A model generated the notes under the pieces. It worked only from the letters and a program-made list of their open reading frames with translations, made no database searches and was not told the DNA's origin. The translations under genes and the position numbers were made by a program. DNA of 64,000 nucleotides from Tistrella mobilis KA081020-065 (lineage in GTDB: Bacteria > Pseudomonadota > Alphaproteobacteria > Tistrellales > Tistrellaceae), in the NCBI RefSeq assembly GCF_000264455.2, contig NC_017957.2, forward strand, positions 62,001-126,000, read 5' to 3'. Below, one piece after another: positions 7,571-16,018 of this stretch; the first letter of the stretch is position 1; each line of letters begins with the position of its first letter.

Positions 7571-9219
7571 TCCGCCACCCCCACCTCTTCTGCCGCCGCC
7601 GCCCCGCCGGTGCGGGTCAGATCCGCCGTCCAGGCCGTGCCGTCGGGGGCGCCGGCGCCACCGAAATCGGCGACATGGCGCAGGAACACGTCCAGCAGCT
7701 CGGCCATGTCCTGTGCCCCGCGGGCGACCAGGGCGGCACGCACGGGGGCCGCCTGACGGGCGACCACGGCCGAGGGGTAGTCGCGGGCCAGCCGCACCAC
7801 CGCTTCGACATAGGCTTCGGTCGACCGGGCGAGTGCCCTGGCGAGGCCGGCGCGGCGGGCCTCCATTTCGGCCACCGCCGCTTCCGCCTCGGCCAGCATC
7901 GCCTTCGCGCGGCTGCCCGACCCGGCCTGTTTGCGCATTTTTTCGAGCGTCGGCCGCGCCACCTCGTCCACCGCGCGCGCGACCGCGTCCAGCCGGAGCG
8001 CATCGCCGCGCACCCGGTAGCCCGAAAGCGCGCCCGCATTCATCACCGCGCGCAGCGCCCGGTCGCGGGCGGCATTGCTTTCGGCCAGCACCTCGCGGAT
8101 CTCGCGACCGAGCCCGGCCAGCTCCGCGCGCGCCGCCTCGTCGGGCAGGCCTGCCGCCAGGGTCTCCAGCCGGGCGACCGGGTCGCCGCCGCCGTCTTCA
8201 CCGCGGATCCGGGCCAGCATGGCATTGGCTTCCGACATCCGTTCCCAGGCCGCGGAAATCTCGCCCAGCCGTTCCTGAGAGGTGACGGCCGGCAGGCCGA
8301 TCGCGAAACGCGCGCCGATGGTGCGGCCGGTGGCGGGCCGGCCGGTGCGGGCATCGAAGGGCGGAAGCTCGCGGCGGTCGGCCGAGCCCAGCCGGTCGGC
8401 CGGGGTGGTGATGTCGCCGCCGCGCACCGCCAGCCCGCCGGCCTGGCCATGTGGCCGGCCGCGGCGGTTCAGGCGGAACGGCTCCTGCGTCAGCTCCGCG
8501 GCATTGCCCAGCATGTCGTGCAGCCCCAGCGGATCGGGTTTCAGCAGCCCCACCGGGTGCAGCTTGCCGCCGGCCGACCGGCTGCCCTGGTGCCAGGCAT
8601 AGTCCGAGGGCGGCCCGTCCGGCATCGGTGCGTGGCGGGCCAGGAAGGTTTCGGTCGCAACCGCCGCCCCGCCGCGGGCGGCATATTCCCATTCCGCCTC
8701 GGTCGGCAGGCGCACGAAGCCGGTCATGCCCGCCCGGCCCGGCAGGGTGTCGGGGGCCTCGGCCATCAGCCATTCGGTATAGCGCCGTCCCAGATCGACC
8801 GCGTCGAACCAGCTCATCTCCACCGCCGGCAGGCGGGTGCGGATGGTTGGTCTGGCGCAGTCACCCAGAAGCGCGCGGCGCTGCGCCTCGGTCAGCTCGT
8901 ATTTGGCCAGCAGGTAATAGCGTTCCCCCGGCCGGGCGGGATCGGTGAAGCCGCCGGCCACCGCCTCGATCCGCCGGCCGTCGATCGGCGACAGCGCCGC
9001 CCCGGCATCGCCCGCCTCGACCAGCACATCGTCCAGCGGCCCGTCGGCCGGGTGGGCCACGCGCCGGAACACCATCGATCCGCCGCAGGGCATGGGCAGC
9101 ACCACATCGCCCGCAGCCGGCGCCGGGTTGAACATCTTTTCCGGCCACGGTTCCGCAGCATCAACCTGCCCTGCCATCAGCACCAGGACGATTGCGGCCA
9201 GCCACCACCGTTCACCCAT
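7567..9219 (-). CDS. tagR: TagR-like periplasmic protein with formylglycine-generating-enzyme fold
   Basis: The product has 550 residues with a signal peptide (MGERWWLAAIVLVLMAGQVDA). Residues of about 50-310 form an FGE-sulfatase (SUMF1-like) domain, seen in RLPTEAEWEYAARGG, GLHDMLGNAAELTQ, AVRGGDITT and IGARFAIG. No cysteine lies near the RGG or GARF segments, so it is probably not a catalytic formylglycine generator, as expected for TagR. In Pseudomonas TagR works in the periplasm upstream of the kinase PpkA to promote T6SS firing. The C-terminal 230 residues are an unusual extension of long Ala/Arg/Glu-rich helices, possibly coiled coil. Starts and stops overlap tagS by eight bases and the next gene by four. 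Confidence 0.85.
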   Translation of the reverse strand: MGERWWLAAIVLVLMAGQVDAAEPWPEKMFNPAPAAGDVVLPMPCGGSMVFRRVAHPADGPLDDVLVEAGDAGAALSPIDGRRIEAVAGGFTDPARPGERYYLLAKYELTEAQRRALLGDCARPTIRTRLPAVEMSWFDAVDLGRRYTEWLMAEAPDTLPGRAGMTGFVRLPTEAEWEYAARGGAAVATETFLARHAPMPDGPPSDYAWHQGSRSAGGKLHPVGLLKPDPLGLHDMLGNAAELTQEPFRLNRRGRPHGQAGGLAVRGGDITTPADRLGSADRRELPPFDARTGRPATGRTIGARFAIGLPAVTSQERLGEISAAWERMSEANAMLARIRGEDGGGDPVARLETLAAGLPDEAARAELAGLGREIREVLAESNAARDRALRAVMNAGALSGYRVRGDALRLDAVARAVDEVARPTLEKMRKQAGSGSRAKAMLAEAEAAVAEMEARRAGLARALARSTEAYVEAVVRLARDYPSAVVARQAAPVRAALVARGAQDMAELLDVFLRHVADFGGAGAPDGTAWTADLTRTGGAAAAEEVGVAE

Positions 9220-10438
9220 CCCGCAACCCCTCCGCCGGGGCGATCCCGGCCGCCCGCACCCCCGCCCAGCCGGCGGCGAGCAGGGCGGCCGCCAGCGTCA
9301 CCGCCGCCCAGATCCCGAAATCTTCGGCACTCAGCCGGGCGATGCGCTCCCCCGGCGCCAGATCGCCGGCAAAGACCCGGTCGAGTGCCGCGGCAAGCCC
9401 CAGATAGGCGAGCCCCGCCAGCGCCAGCGCGCCCGCGGCAAAGGCCGCCGCCTGGGTCAGCGGCACCACCACCAGGGCGCGGGCCGGAAAGCCGATCAGC
9501 CGCAGCACCGCCAGATCGCGGCGCTTGCGCTCCACCTGCGCCCGCAGATTGGCGGCCAGCGCCACCAGGCAGCCGACCCCGGCCAGCCCCGCCACCATCC
9601 AGAACACCCGGCCCAGATTGCGGTCCAGCGCCTGCATCCGCCGGATCTCGGCACCGTTGGTGCGCAGCTCCACCCCGAGATGCCGGGCGGTATCGGCCGC
9701 CAGCCCCTCCACCTCGTAGATCGTGGACGCATACAGCCGGAAGCGGGCATAGCGTCGCGGCCGGTCGGGCGGCGGATCGCCGCGCCAGCCCAGCGCCGGC
9801 ACCGCCAGCCCCTCGCGGAAATCCTCGGTCGCGGTCAGCAGGTCCAGATGCACCAGGGCGGCGGTTTCGGGCCGCACCGGGCCGTCGGTGATGCCGGTGA
9901 CGGTCACCGGCAGCCGCGTCAGGTCGAACCGTCCGCCGCGCTGGCGGCTGACCTCGGCGATCAGCGCCGTACCCGGCCCCGCCTGCAACGCCTCTGCCGC
10001 CGCCCGGCTCAGCACGATCCGGTCGGGCGCCTCGGGCGCCGGCAGACTGCCCAGCATCGGATCGCCCTGCCCGGTCGGCTGGATCGCGAGGCCCGAAATG
10101 GAGGTCCGTGCTTGGCGGTTGCGCAGCCGGGCCAGCCCCGCGGCGATCGCCCGGGTTTCGGGGGTCACGAAGGCCGTGCGCGGATCGGCGGCGATGGCGG
10201 CGATGTCGTCGGCGCCGAAACCGCCGCTTGCCACGGGCACGATCAGCCGGTTGGCGGGGTCGCGCACCAGCCGGTCGGCCATGGTGCCGATCACGCCTTC
10301 GCGGAGGCCGAACAGCACCAGCAGCGGCGCCAGCACCGCCGCCAGCGCCAGAATCTGGCAGAGCGACAGCCGCCGGTCGGCGACCATATCCTGAATGGCG
10401 AGGCGGACGGGCAGAGGGAGGCGCAGGTGCCGGCGCAT
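9212..10438 (-). CDS. tagS: TagS, FtsX-like ABC permease of the T6SS threonine phosphorylation pathway
   Basis: This is a 408-residue inner-membrane protein. A transmembrane helix near residues 27-45 (LCQILALAAVLAPLLVLFG) is followed by a large periplasmic domain and then three helices near the C-terminus (VAGLAGVGCLVALAAN; VVVPLTQAAAFAAGALALAG; AAVTLAAALLAAGWAGV), the MacB/FtsX permease layout. It meets tagT in a TGATG overlap at 10438. With TagT it should form the ABC complex that, in Pseudomonas, acts upstream of PpkA. The substrate, if any, cannot be told from sequence. Confidence 0.88.
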   Translation of the reverse strand: MRRHLRLPLPVRLAIQDMVADRRLSLCQILALAAVLAPLLVLFGLREGVIGTMADRLVRDPANRLIVPVASGGFGADDIAAIAADPRTAFVTPETRAIAAGLARLRNRQARTSISGLAIQPTGQGDPMLGSLPAPEAPDRIVLSRAAAEALQAGPGTALIAEVSRQRGGRFDLTRLPVTVTGITDGPVRPETAALVHLDLLTATEDFREGLAVPALGWRGDPPPDRPRRYARFRLYASTIYEVEGLAADTARHLGVELRTNGAEIRRMQALDRNLGRVFWMVAGLAGVGCLVALAANLRAQVERKRRDLAVLRLIGFPARALVVVPLTQAAAFAAGALALAGLAYLGLAAALDRVFAGDLAPGERIARLSAEDFGIWAAVTLAAALLAAGWAGVRAAGIAPAEGLRDG

Positions 10439-11142
10439 CAGGCGGCCTCCGTCCAGAACCGCGCCCGCACCACCGGCCCCTCGGCTGCGATCTCGTGGCG
10501 GATCATCGCGCGCCCGGTCGCCGCCAGCCGCTGCCAGTCATGGCTGGCGATGATCGCGGTGGCGCCGGTGCGGTCCACCAGATCCAGCAGCAGGGCGAAA
10601 ACCCGGTCGGCATTGGGCGGGTCCAGCGCCGCGGTGGGCTCGTCGGCCAGCAGCACCGCCGGGCGATGGGCCAGCGCGCGGGCAATCGCCACCCGCTGGC
10701 GTTCGCCCACCGACAGCGCCGCCGGCTTCGCGTCCAGCCGATGGCTGATCCCGAGCCGCCCGGCCAGCGCCGCCAGGTGATCGGCATCCAGGCGCCCCGC
10801 CAGTTCGGCCGGCAGCGCGATATTGGCGCGCACCGTCAGATAGGGCAGCAGCCCGCCGGTCTGGAGCACATAGCCGATGGCTTGGGCCCGCAGCCGCGCC
10901 AGCGCATCCCCCTGCCGCCGCGCCCAGAGATCCGCCAGATCGACCGCGCCAAAGCGCATCACCGCCGCCCGATCCGGCGCCAGACAGCCGGCGAGCAGGT
11001 TGAGCAGGGTGCTCTTGCCCGACCCGCTCTCGCCCGCCAGCAGCAGCACCTGCCCGCGTTCCAGCCGCAGCTCCGGCACCTCCAGCTCATAGCCCGGCCG
11101 CGCCAGATGCAGGTCGCGGATGTCGTAGATCGGGCCGGTCAC
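10438..11142 (-). CDS. tagT: TagT, ABC transporter ATPase of the T6SS regulatory pathway
   Basis: The product has 234 residues, the size of a single LolD/MacB-type nucleotide-binding domain. Walker A is GESGSGKST (about residues 35-43), the signature motif is LSVGERQR, and Walker B with its catalytic glutamate is VLLADEPT; the H-loop region is IIASHDW. It sits directly before the permease gene tagS and overlaps the stop of the vWA gene by four bases (11139-11142). It is predicted to energise TagS as part of the TagRST-PpkA-PppA regulatory relay. Confidence 0.92.
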   Translation of the reverse strand: MTGPIYDIRDLHLARPGYELEVPELRLERGQVLLLAGESGSGKSTLLNLLAGCLAPDRAAVMRFGAVDLADLWARRQGDALARLRAQAIGYVLQTGGLLPYLTVRANIALPAELAGRLDADHLAALAGRLGISHRLDAKPAALSVGERQRVAIARALAHRPAVLLADEPTAALDPPNADRVFALLLDLVDRTGATAIIASHDWQRLAATGRAMIRHEIAAEGPVVRARFWTEAA

Positions 11143-13118
11143 GGCAGGGCGTCCAGCGCGATCGGGTAGACCGCCTCGCCGCCCGCGCGGTCGTCGTCGA
11201 GCGCGATCCAGAGGTCGGCGTCGTCGTGGATCGCCCGATAAAGCCGGATCTTGGCCGCCAGATCGTCGAGGAATTCGCGCTGCTGGCCGAAGCTCCAGGC
11301 CAGCCAGTCGTCCTCGGTCAGCTCCAGCACCCGCGAGCGATAGGGCAGGCCTTCCAGATACTCGCCGATCAGCCCGGTATCGGCCAGGCGCCGCGCCTCT
11401 GCCCCCGCCACCCGGTCGGGCCGGCGGCTCATCGCGGCGGCCGCGCCCTGCAAGGCGCCGAAGAAATCGCCCGGCGCGATCCGCGTCGCCTCGCCGGCAT
11501 CCAGGATCGCCTGCAGCGTCGCCTGCAGGTCGCTCAACTGGTTGCGGGTGATCAGCACCCGCACATCCAGCGCCTTGGAGGCCGGGTTGGCGAGGTCGCG
11601 ATCGGCCACCCAGGCCTGGAACAGTTCCGGCGGCCGGCTGCCCTGCTGCGCGCCGGCCCAGGCCAGGCGCATCGCCTTGCCGACCAGCCCGGTGCGTTCC
11701 AGCGCCTCGGCCACCGGCGCCGGGGCCGGCGCCGCCTCCACTTCGGGCACGTCCGCCGGCGTCAGATCCGGCCGCATGCCCTGGGCGATGGTCGTCGCCA
11801 GCCGGTCGACCACCGCCTCATAGGCCGCGACATCGCCCCCCGCCACCGGGAAATACAGCGACCCGATATTGGGATAATCGGTCAGGTCGCGATAGGCCGC
11901 CGCCGCGCGGGCGTGATCTTCCGCCCCGGCCGGGGTTTCCAGATGCACGGCGGCGATCGCGGTGCGGTTGGCCTGCGCCAGCAGGCGCAGCTGTTCGGTG
12001 CCAAGCCCCGACGCGCCGCCGTCTTCGGCACCGGTCCGCGGGCTCGCATCGGTGATCAGCACCACGAAACGGCCTTCGGTATCGCCCCAGTCCACACCCT
12101 CGATCGCGGTGCGCAGGCCCGCATAGGCATCCTCGCGGAAGTCGCGGTTGGAGACCTTCGACGCCTCCAGCCGGCCGAGTGCGGTCAGGAAATCGGCCTG
12201 CTCCGGATCGGCGACCGGTTCGGCGAAGACCTTCGAGACATAGCCGTCGGGGCTGCCGTCCTCCATCACGTCGCGGAAGCCGACCAGGCCAAAGCGCGGC
12301 GCGGCGGGCCCGAATTCCTTCACCAGCCGGTCGCGCACCCCGGTCATCACCCGCTCCGCCGCGCGGATATAGCGGTCGAAGGAGATGCTGGTGTCGACCA
12401 CGAACACGACCCCGGTGCGGTAGCCTTCCGCGACGACATCAGCTTCCGGAGCCGGCGCTTCGGGCGCCGCCGCCGTCTCGGGCGCCTCCGCCCCCTCGGA
12501 CGTCGCGGCCACATTCAGCGCCAGCGCCTGAAAGCCGTCGGGGAACCAGACCTCCTGCCAGTCCAGGATCGGCAGCAGATAGAACTGCCGCGAGATGTCG
12601 ACATGGGCGGGCGGTTCGGCCGCGATCACCGGCGCATCGGCCGCGAGCGTGCCGGTCTGGATCGCGGTCAGGGTGTCGCGGGCGAAGGCGCCGGCATCCT
12701 CTTCCTCAACGATCCGACGCAGATCTTCCCCATCCTTAAAGAACAACGCCTGGTTGCGGTTGACCCGGTCGGTGAAGGCCACCACCAGGTTCTGCTTCCA
12801 GTCGATCACCGTTCTGGCCGGCACCCAGCCGACCGGCGCCGAGCGGCCGCCGCGGCCGACCTCCACCCAGTCCTCGCCGCCCGCCGTCTCGCGCCCATAG
12901 ACGAAGAGCAGGCTGAGCGGCGGGATCGCCGCCGCACCCTCGGGCGCATCATCCCCCGGCCGCGCCACCGGCACGGCCCCCGGCCGGGTCAGCACCCGCT
13001 GTTCCAGGGTCGATTTCCCCGCCATCAGCAGGGGCCGCCGCTCGGGCGCGGATTGCGCCAGGCCAATGACAGGCAGCAGCGCCAGGGCCGTGGCCATGGT
13101 CAGCGTCTTCAACATCAC
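11139..13118 (-). CDS. Exported von Willebrand factor A protein, likely the detached periplasmic half of PpkA
   Basis: This is a 659-residue protein with a signal peptide (MMLKTLTMATALALLPVIGLAQ). Residues of about 65-110 look SH3-like (DWVEVGRGG ... VGWVPARTV). A vWA domain begins near residue 236 with the metal-site motif DTSIS (242-246) and continues through LITDASPRTG. The C-terminal 200 residues are helical (LTEDDWLAWSFGQQREFLDDL). In Pseudomonas PpkA such a vWA region is fused to the kinase behind its membrane helix. Here the kinase gene lies immediately upstream and overlaps it by four bases (13115-13118). It therefore probably works with the kinase as its periplasmic sensor part. Confidence 0.85.
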   Translation of the reverse strand: MMLKTLTMATALALLPVIGLAQSAPERRPLLMAGKSTLEQRVLTRPGAVPVARPGDDAPEGAAAIPPLSLLFVYGRETAGGEDWVEVGRGGRSAPVGWVPARTVIDWKQNLVVAFTDRVNRNQALFFKDGEDLRRIVEEEDAGAFARDTLTAIQTGTLAADAPVIAAEPPAHVDISRQFYLLPILDWQEVWFPDGFQALALNVAATSEGAEAPETAAAPEAPAPEADVVAEGYRTGVVFVVDTSISFDRYIRAAERVMTGVRDRLVKEFGPAAPRFGLVGFRDVMEDGSPDGYVSKVFAEPVADPEQADFLTALGRLEASKVSNRDFREDAYAGLRTAIEGVDWGDTEGRFVVLITDASPRTGAEDGGASGLGTEQLRLLAQANRTAIAAVHLETPAGAEDHARAAAAYRDLTDYPNIGSLYFPVAGGDVAAYEAVVDRLATTIAQGMRPDLTPADVPEVEAAPAPAPVAEALERTGLVGKAMRLAWAGAQQGSRPPELFQAWVADRDLANPASKALDVRVLITRNQLSDLQATLQAILDAGEATRIAPGDFFGALQGAAAAMSRRPDRVAGAEARRLADTGLIGEYLEGLPYRSRVLELTEDDWLAWSFGQQREFLDDLAAKIRLYRAIHDDADLWIALDDDRAGGEAVYPIALDALP

Positions 13119-14542
13119 CCCTGGCCTCCGCTACCCGCCGTTCCGTCCAAGGCATCGAACAGGTTCTGCGCCTCGCCATCGCCCAGCCTGGCCGCCTTGG
13201 CATAAAAGGCCCGCGCCCGTTCGACATCGGGCGATTTGAAGGGCGAGGGCTCGCCCGGCGCCAGGCGCGGATCATAGAACCGCCCGATCGCCCGCGCGGC
13301 CGGCGCGCTGCCCTCGGCGGCGGCGCGTTCCCACACCACCAGCGCGGTATCCAGATCGCCGCGGTCATAGAAGGACCGGCCGGCCTCGTACATCTCCGCC
13401 GCCGGCAGCTTCGCGATGCGCGGCAGATCGGCCACCGTCCAGCCGGGCGCCGCCTCCATCGGCGTTTTATCCATCCGGGGCATCGCCACACTCACCGCCC
13501 CGTCGGAGGCCTGCATCCGGTGGCTGAAGCCGAAGCCGATCGCCAGCACAAGCCCGACGGCCGCCACCCCCACCGCCGCCAGCGTCCGAAGACTCCAGCC
13601 CTCGCGCCGCGCCGGTTCCGGCGGCAAGGCCGCGGCATCCCCGCCGATCAGCGCCCGCATCGCATGCGGCCGGTCCAGCGGATCGGGGGCGAGCAGCCGG
13701 GCAACGTCGCCGCGCAGTTCCTCCGGCAGGGCCGACAGATCCGGCACCTTCCGCCGCGCCTCCACGGCGGCATGCAGGGTGCGGCCCATATCGAGCGGCC
13801 GGCCGGCCGCCGCCGCGGCCAGCACCAGCCCCAGGCTGTAAATGTCGGTGCGCTCGTCGACCGCGCCGCCGAACAGCCCCGCCTGTTCGGGCGATGCCCA
13901 GGCGAGCTTGCCGGCGAAGCCATCGCCGAAGATCGTGCGATGATCGGCGCGGGCCAGCTTGGCGATGCCGAAATCGATGATCTTGGCGCGGTCCAGATCG
14001 CCGCCGGCCAGCAGCACATTGTCGGGCGCCAGATCCCGATGGCAGATCCCCGCCTCATGCGCCACCGCAAGCCCGGCGGCCAGCCGGTCGCGCAGTCGCC
14101 GCACCTCGTCGGGCGTCAACGGCTTCTGACGGATCCGGTCGGCCAGCGACGGGCCGTCGACGAATTCCATCACCAGATGCAGCCGGCCGGTTTCGTCGCG
14201 GAACAGCCCGTCATAGCCGACCACCGCGTCATGGCGGATGCGGCGCAGCGCCTCGGCCTCACGCAAAAACAGGGTCACCACGCCCTCATTGCCCATCAGC
14301 TCGGGCAGGATCACCTTGATCGCGTGTTCCGTGCCCTGGTCGACATGGGTGGCGCGCAGAATCTCGCCCATGCCGCCGCGGGCGATCACCCCGGTCACCC
14401 GCCAGGTGTTCAGCAGCACGCGGCCCACGGGATCGGGCATTTGCGGCACCGCGGCCACGGCATCGTCGGGGGTGGCGGGGGTGGCGGGTGCCGCATGCGG
14501 CAGGGCCCCGGCCAGAATCGTGCGATCGTCGTTGTCAACCAT
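13115..14542 (-). CDS. ppkA: PpkA-type serine/threonine kinase with membrane helix and Sel1-like tail
   Basis: The product has 475 residues. The kinase domain spans about 45-300: glycine loop ARGGMGE (54-60), lysine in AIK (76), catalytic HRDLAPDN (168-175), DFG (190-192) and SPEQ. A transmembrane helix follows at about 319-340. The periplasmic tail carries Sel1-like repeats (YEAGRSFYDRGDLDTALVVWERAAAEG, shown here only as a landmark spanning about 385-411). The N-terminus has a DDRTIL motif (Thr8), matched by DRTIL in TssL, a candidate FHA-binding phosphothreonine. The usual C-terminal vWA domain is missing and is encoded by the next gene. It overlaps pppA by eight bases and opposes that phosphatase. 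Confidence 0.93.
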   Translation of the reverse strand: MVDNDDRTILAGALPHAAPATPATPDDAVAAVPQMPDPVGRVLLNTWRVTGVIARGGMGEILRATHVDQGTEHAIKVILPELMGNEGVVTLFLREAEALRRIRHDAVVGYDGLFRDETGRLHLVMEFVDGPSLADRIRQKPLTPDEVRRLRDRLAAGLAVAHEAGICHRDLAPDNVLLAGGDLDRAKIIDFGIAKLARADHRTIFGDGFAGKLAWASPEQAGLFGGAVDERTDIYSLGLVLAAAAAGRPLDMGRTLHAAVEARRKVPDLSALPEELRGDVARLLAPDPLDRPHAMRALIGGDAAALPPEPARREGWSLRTLAAVGVAAVGLVLAIGFGFSHRMQASDGAVSVAMPRMDKTPMEAAPGWTVADLPRIAKLPAAEMYEAGRSFYDRGDLDTALVVWERAAAEGSAPAARAIGRFYDPRLAPGEPSPFKSPDVERARAFYAKAARLGDGEAQNLFDALDGTAGSGGQG

Positions 14543-15305
14543 GGGGACGGCTCCAGGGCGTCAGGGTCACGTCCTCGATCGCGTCGCAGGCCAGCGCCAC
14601 GGCGGCGATATTGTCGGGGGCGTTGCGCGACAGCGCCAAAGTTTTCAGGGTCTGCACCGCGCGGGGTGCCGGGAAATTGGCGATGACATCGGCGATCTCG
14701 CCATCGCCCACGCAGCGCGCGATGCCGTCGGTGCACAGCAGGAAGCGGTCGCCGGGCAGCACCGCCGCCGCCTCCATCTCCAACGCCAGATCGCCGAAGG
14801 CGCCGACCGCGCGGGTGATGATATTGGCGGCCGGGTGGTCGCGGGCCTGATCCTCGGTGATCACGCCGCGGTCGATCAGCTCCTGGACATGGGAATGATC
14901 GCGGGTGATCTGCCAGAGCTGGCGGTCGCGCAGCAGATAGAGCCGGCTGTCCCCCGCCCAGAGGCAGACGAAGCGGCCGCCATGGATCATCAGCACCACC
15001 ACCGTGCTGCCGATCATCTCGCGATCGCCCAGCGCCCGGCCCTCGGCCCTGAGTTCGCCATGAACCTCCGCCAGCGCCCGGCGCACATCGCCCAGAAGCT
15101 CGGCGCCCGATGCCGGCACGGGGATGGCGTCCAGCCGTTCCATGATCATGCCGCTCGCCCGGTCACCGCGGGCATGGCCGCCCATGCCGTCGGCCACCGC
15201 CCAGAGCCCGATATCGCGCCGGTCCAGAAAGGCATCCTCGTTATGGCGCCGCACCCGGCCGGCATCGGTCATGCCGGCCGATCGCAGCATCATCGCCGCC
15301 CTCAT
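14535..15305 (-). CDS. pppA: PppA, PP2C-family phosphatase of the T6SS
   Basis: The 256-residue cytoplasmic protein has the PP2C metal-binding motifs RRHNEDA near the N-terminus, VADGMGGH (about residues 40-47), LWAGDSRLYLLR, LLCTDGI and DNIAAVAL. In T6SS it removes the phosphate that PpkA puts on Fha or TssL and so switches firing off. The ATG at 15305 overlaps the tagF stop by four bases; an internal Met12 (MTDAGRVRRHNED) is an alternative start. Its own stop overlaps the start of ppkA by eight bases, so kinase and phosphatase are made together. Confidence 0.95.
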   Translation of the reverse strand: MRAAMMLRSAGMTDAGRVRRHNEDAFLDRRDIGLWAVADGMGGHARGDRASGMIMERLDAIPVPASGAELLGDVRRALAEVHGELRAEGRALGDREMIGSTVVVLMIHGGRFVCLWAGDSRLYLLRDRQLWQITRDHSHVQELIDRGVITEDQARDHPAANIITRAVGAFGDLALEMEAAAVLPGDRFLLCTDGIARCVGDGEIADVIANFPAPRAVQTLKTLALSRNAPDNIAAVALACDAIEDVTLTPWSRPHG

Positions 15306-16018
15306 GGCGCGCCTCCCCTCAGGATCTCGTGCCAGAGCCGCGGCTCGGGCAGGTCGGGCGCGAAGACGAAGCGGCCCGGAAGCGGCCCCGCCTCGCCGCG
15401 CCGGGGCAGGGTCCAGAACTGCACGGGACCGGCGGTGCCCGGCGGCTCGGCGCGATGGGCCAGGGCCGCGAAGGCCGGGCCCAGATCGCCCGGCCGGTCC
15501 AGGCGCACGGCCACCACCCCGCCGGTCAGGCTCTGCCCGGCGCCGCGGGCGTAGTGGTCGGCGATGACCGGCCCCTCCAGCTCCAGCAGCGCCCGTTCCC
15601 AGCGGTCGGGGTCGACATCGGGGTCCAGCGCCGCCAGCGCCAGATCCTCCACCCGCTGGAACCAGTCGGCCGCGGCCGAGGCCAGCCCCGGCGGCGGCGG
15701 CATCTCGTCCAGCCGGGCGGCGATGGTCAGCGGATAATACCGCCCCACCCGGTCGACGCTGGCCATCAGCACCCCTGCCGCCCCTTGCCGGCCGCAGATC
15801 CCCGGCGGCAGCACGAAGCGCCAGACCGGGGCCTGGAGGTAAAGCTCCAGCCAGGCATCGGGCAGGTCGTCGCGCACCCGCGCCAGCCCTGCCCGCACCC
15901 AGCCGTCCCAGGGTTCGACGAAGCCGTCATCCAGCCGGCGGCGGACGAAATCGCCCAGCCAGGGCAGCTTGCCGCACACGCCCGGCGGCGTGGCGGATCT
16001 CAGAAGCGCCGCGGACAT
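15302..16018 (-). CDS. tagF: TagF, T6SS-associated repressor/assembly protein
   Basis: The 238-residue cytoplasmic protein begins with the family's hallmark (GVCGKLPWLGDFVRRRLDDG, residues 13-32), followed by GWVRAGLAR and a PPGICGRQGAAGVLMASVDRVGR block. TagF proteins negatively control T6SS firing by a route separate from phosphorylation, and in some bacteria are fused to PppA, which lies immediately downstream here. The start lies inside the end of tssM (a 19-base overlap), which indicates translational coupling to the membrane complex. Confidence 0.92.
   Translation of the reverse strand: MSAALLRSATPPGVCGKLPWLGDFVRRRLDDGFVEPWDGWVRAGLARVRDDLPDAWLELYLQAPVWRFVLPPGICGRQGAAGVLMASVDRVGRYYPLTIAARLDEMPPPPGLASAAADWFQRVEDLALAALDPDVDPDRWERALLELEGPVIADHYARGAGQSLTGGVVAVRLDRPGDLGPAFAALAHRAEPPGTAGPVQFWTLPRRGEAGPLPGRFVFAPDLPEPRLWHEILRGGAP

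Noticed and set aside
7567..9219. Active formylglycine-generating enzyme
   Set aside because: The fold is right, but no cysteine is near the expected catalytic region and the genomic context is tagRST, so a structural TagR role fits better.
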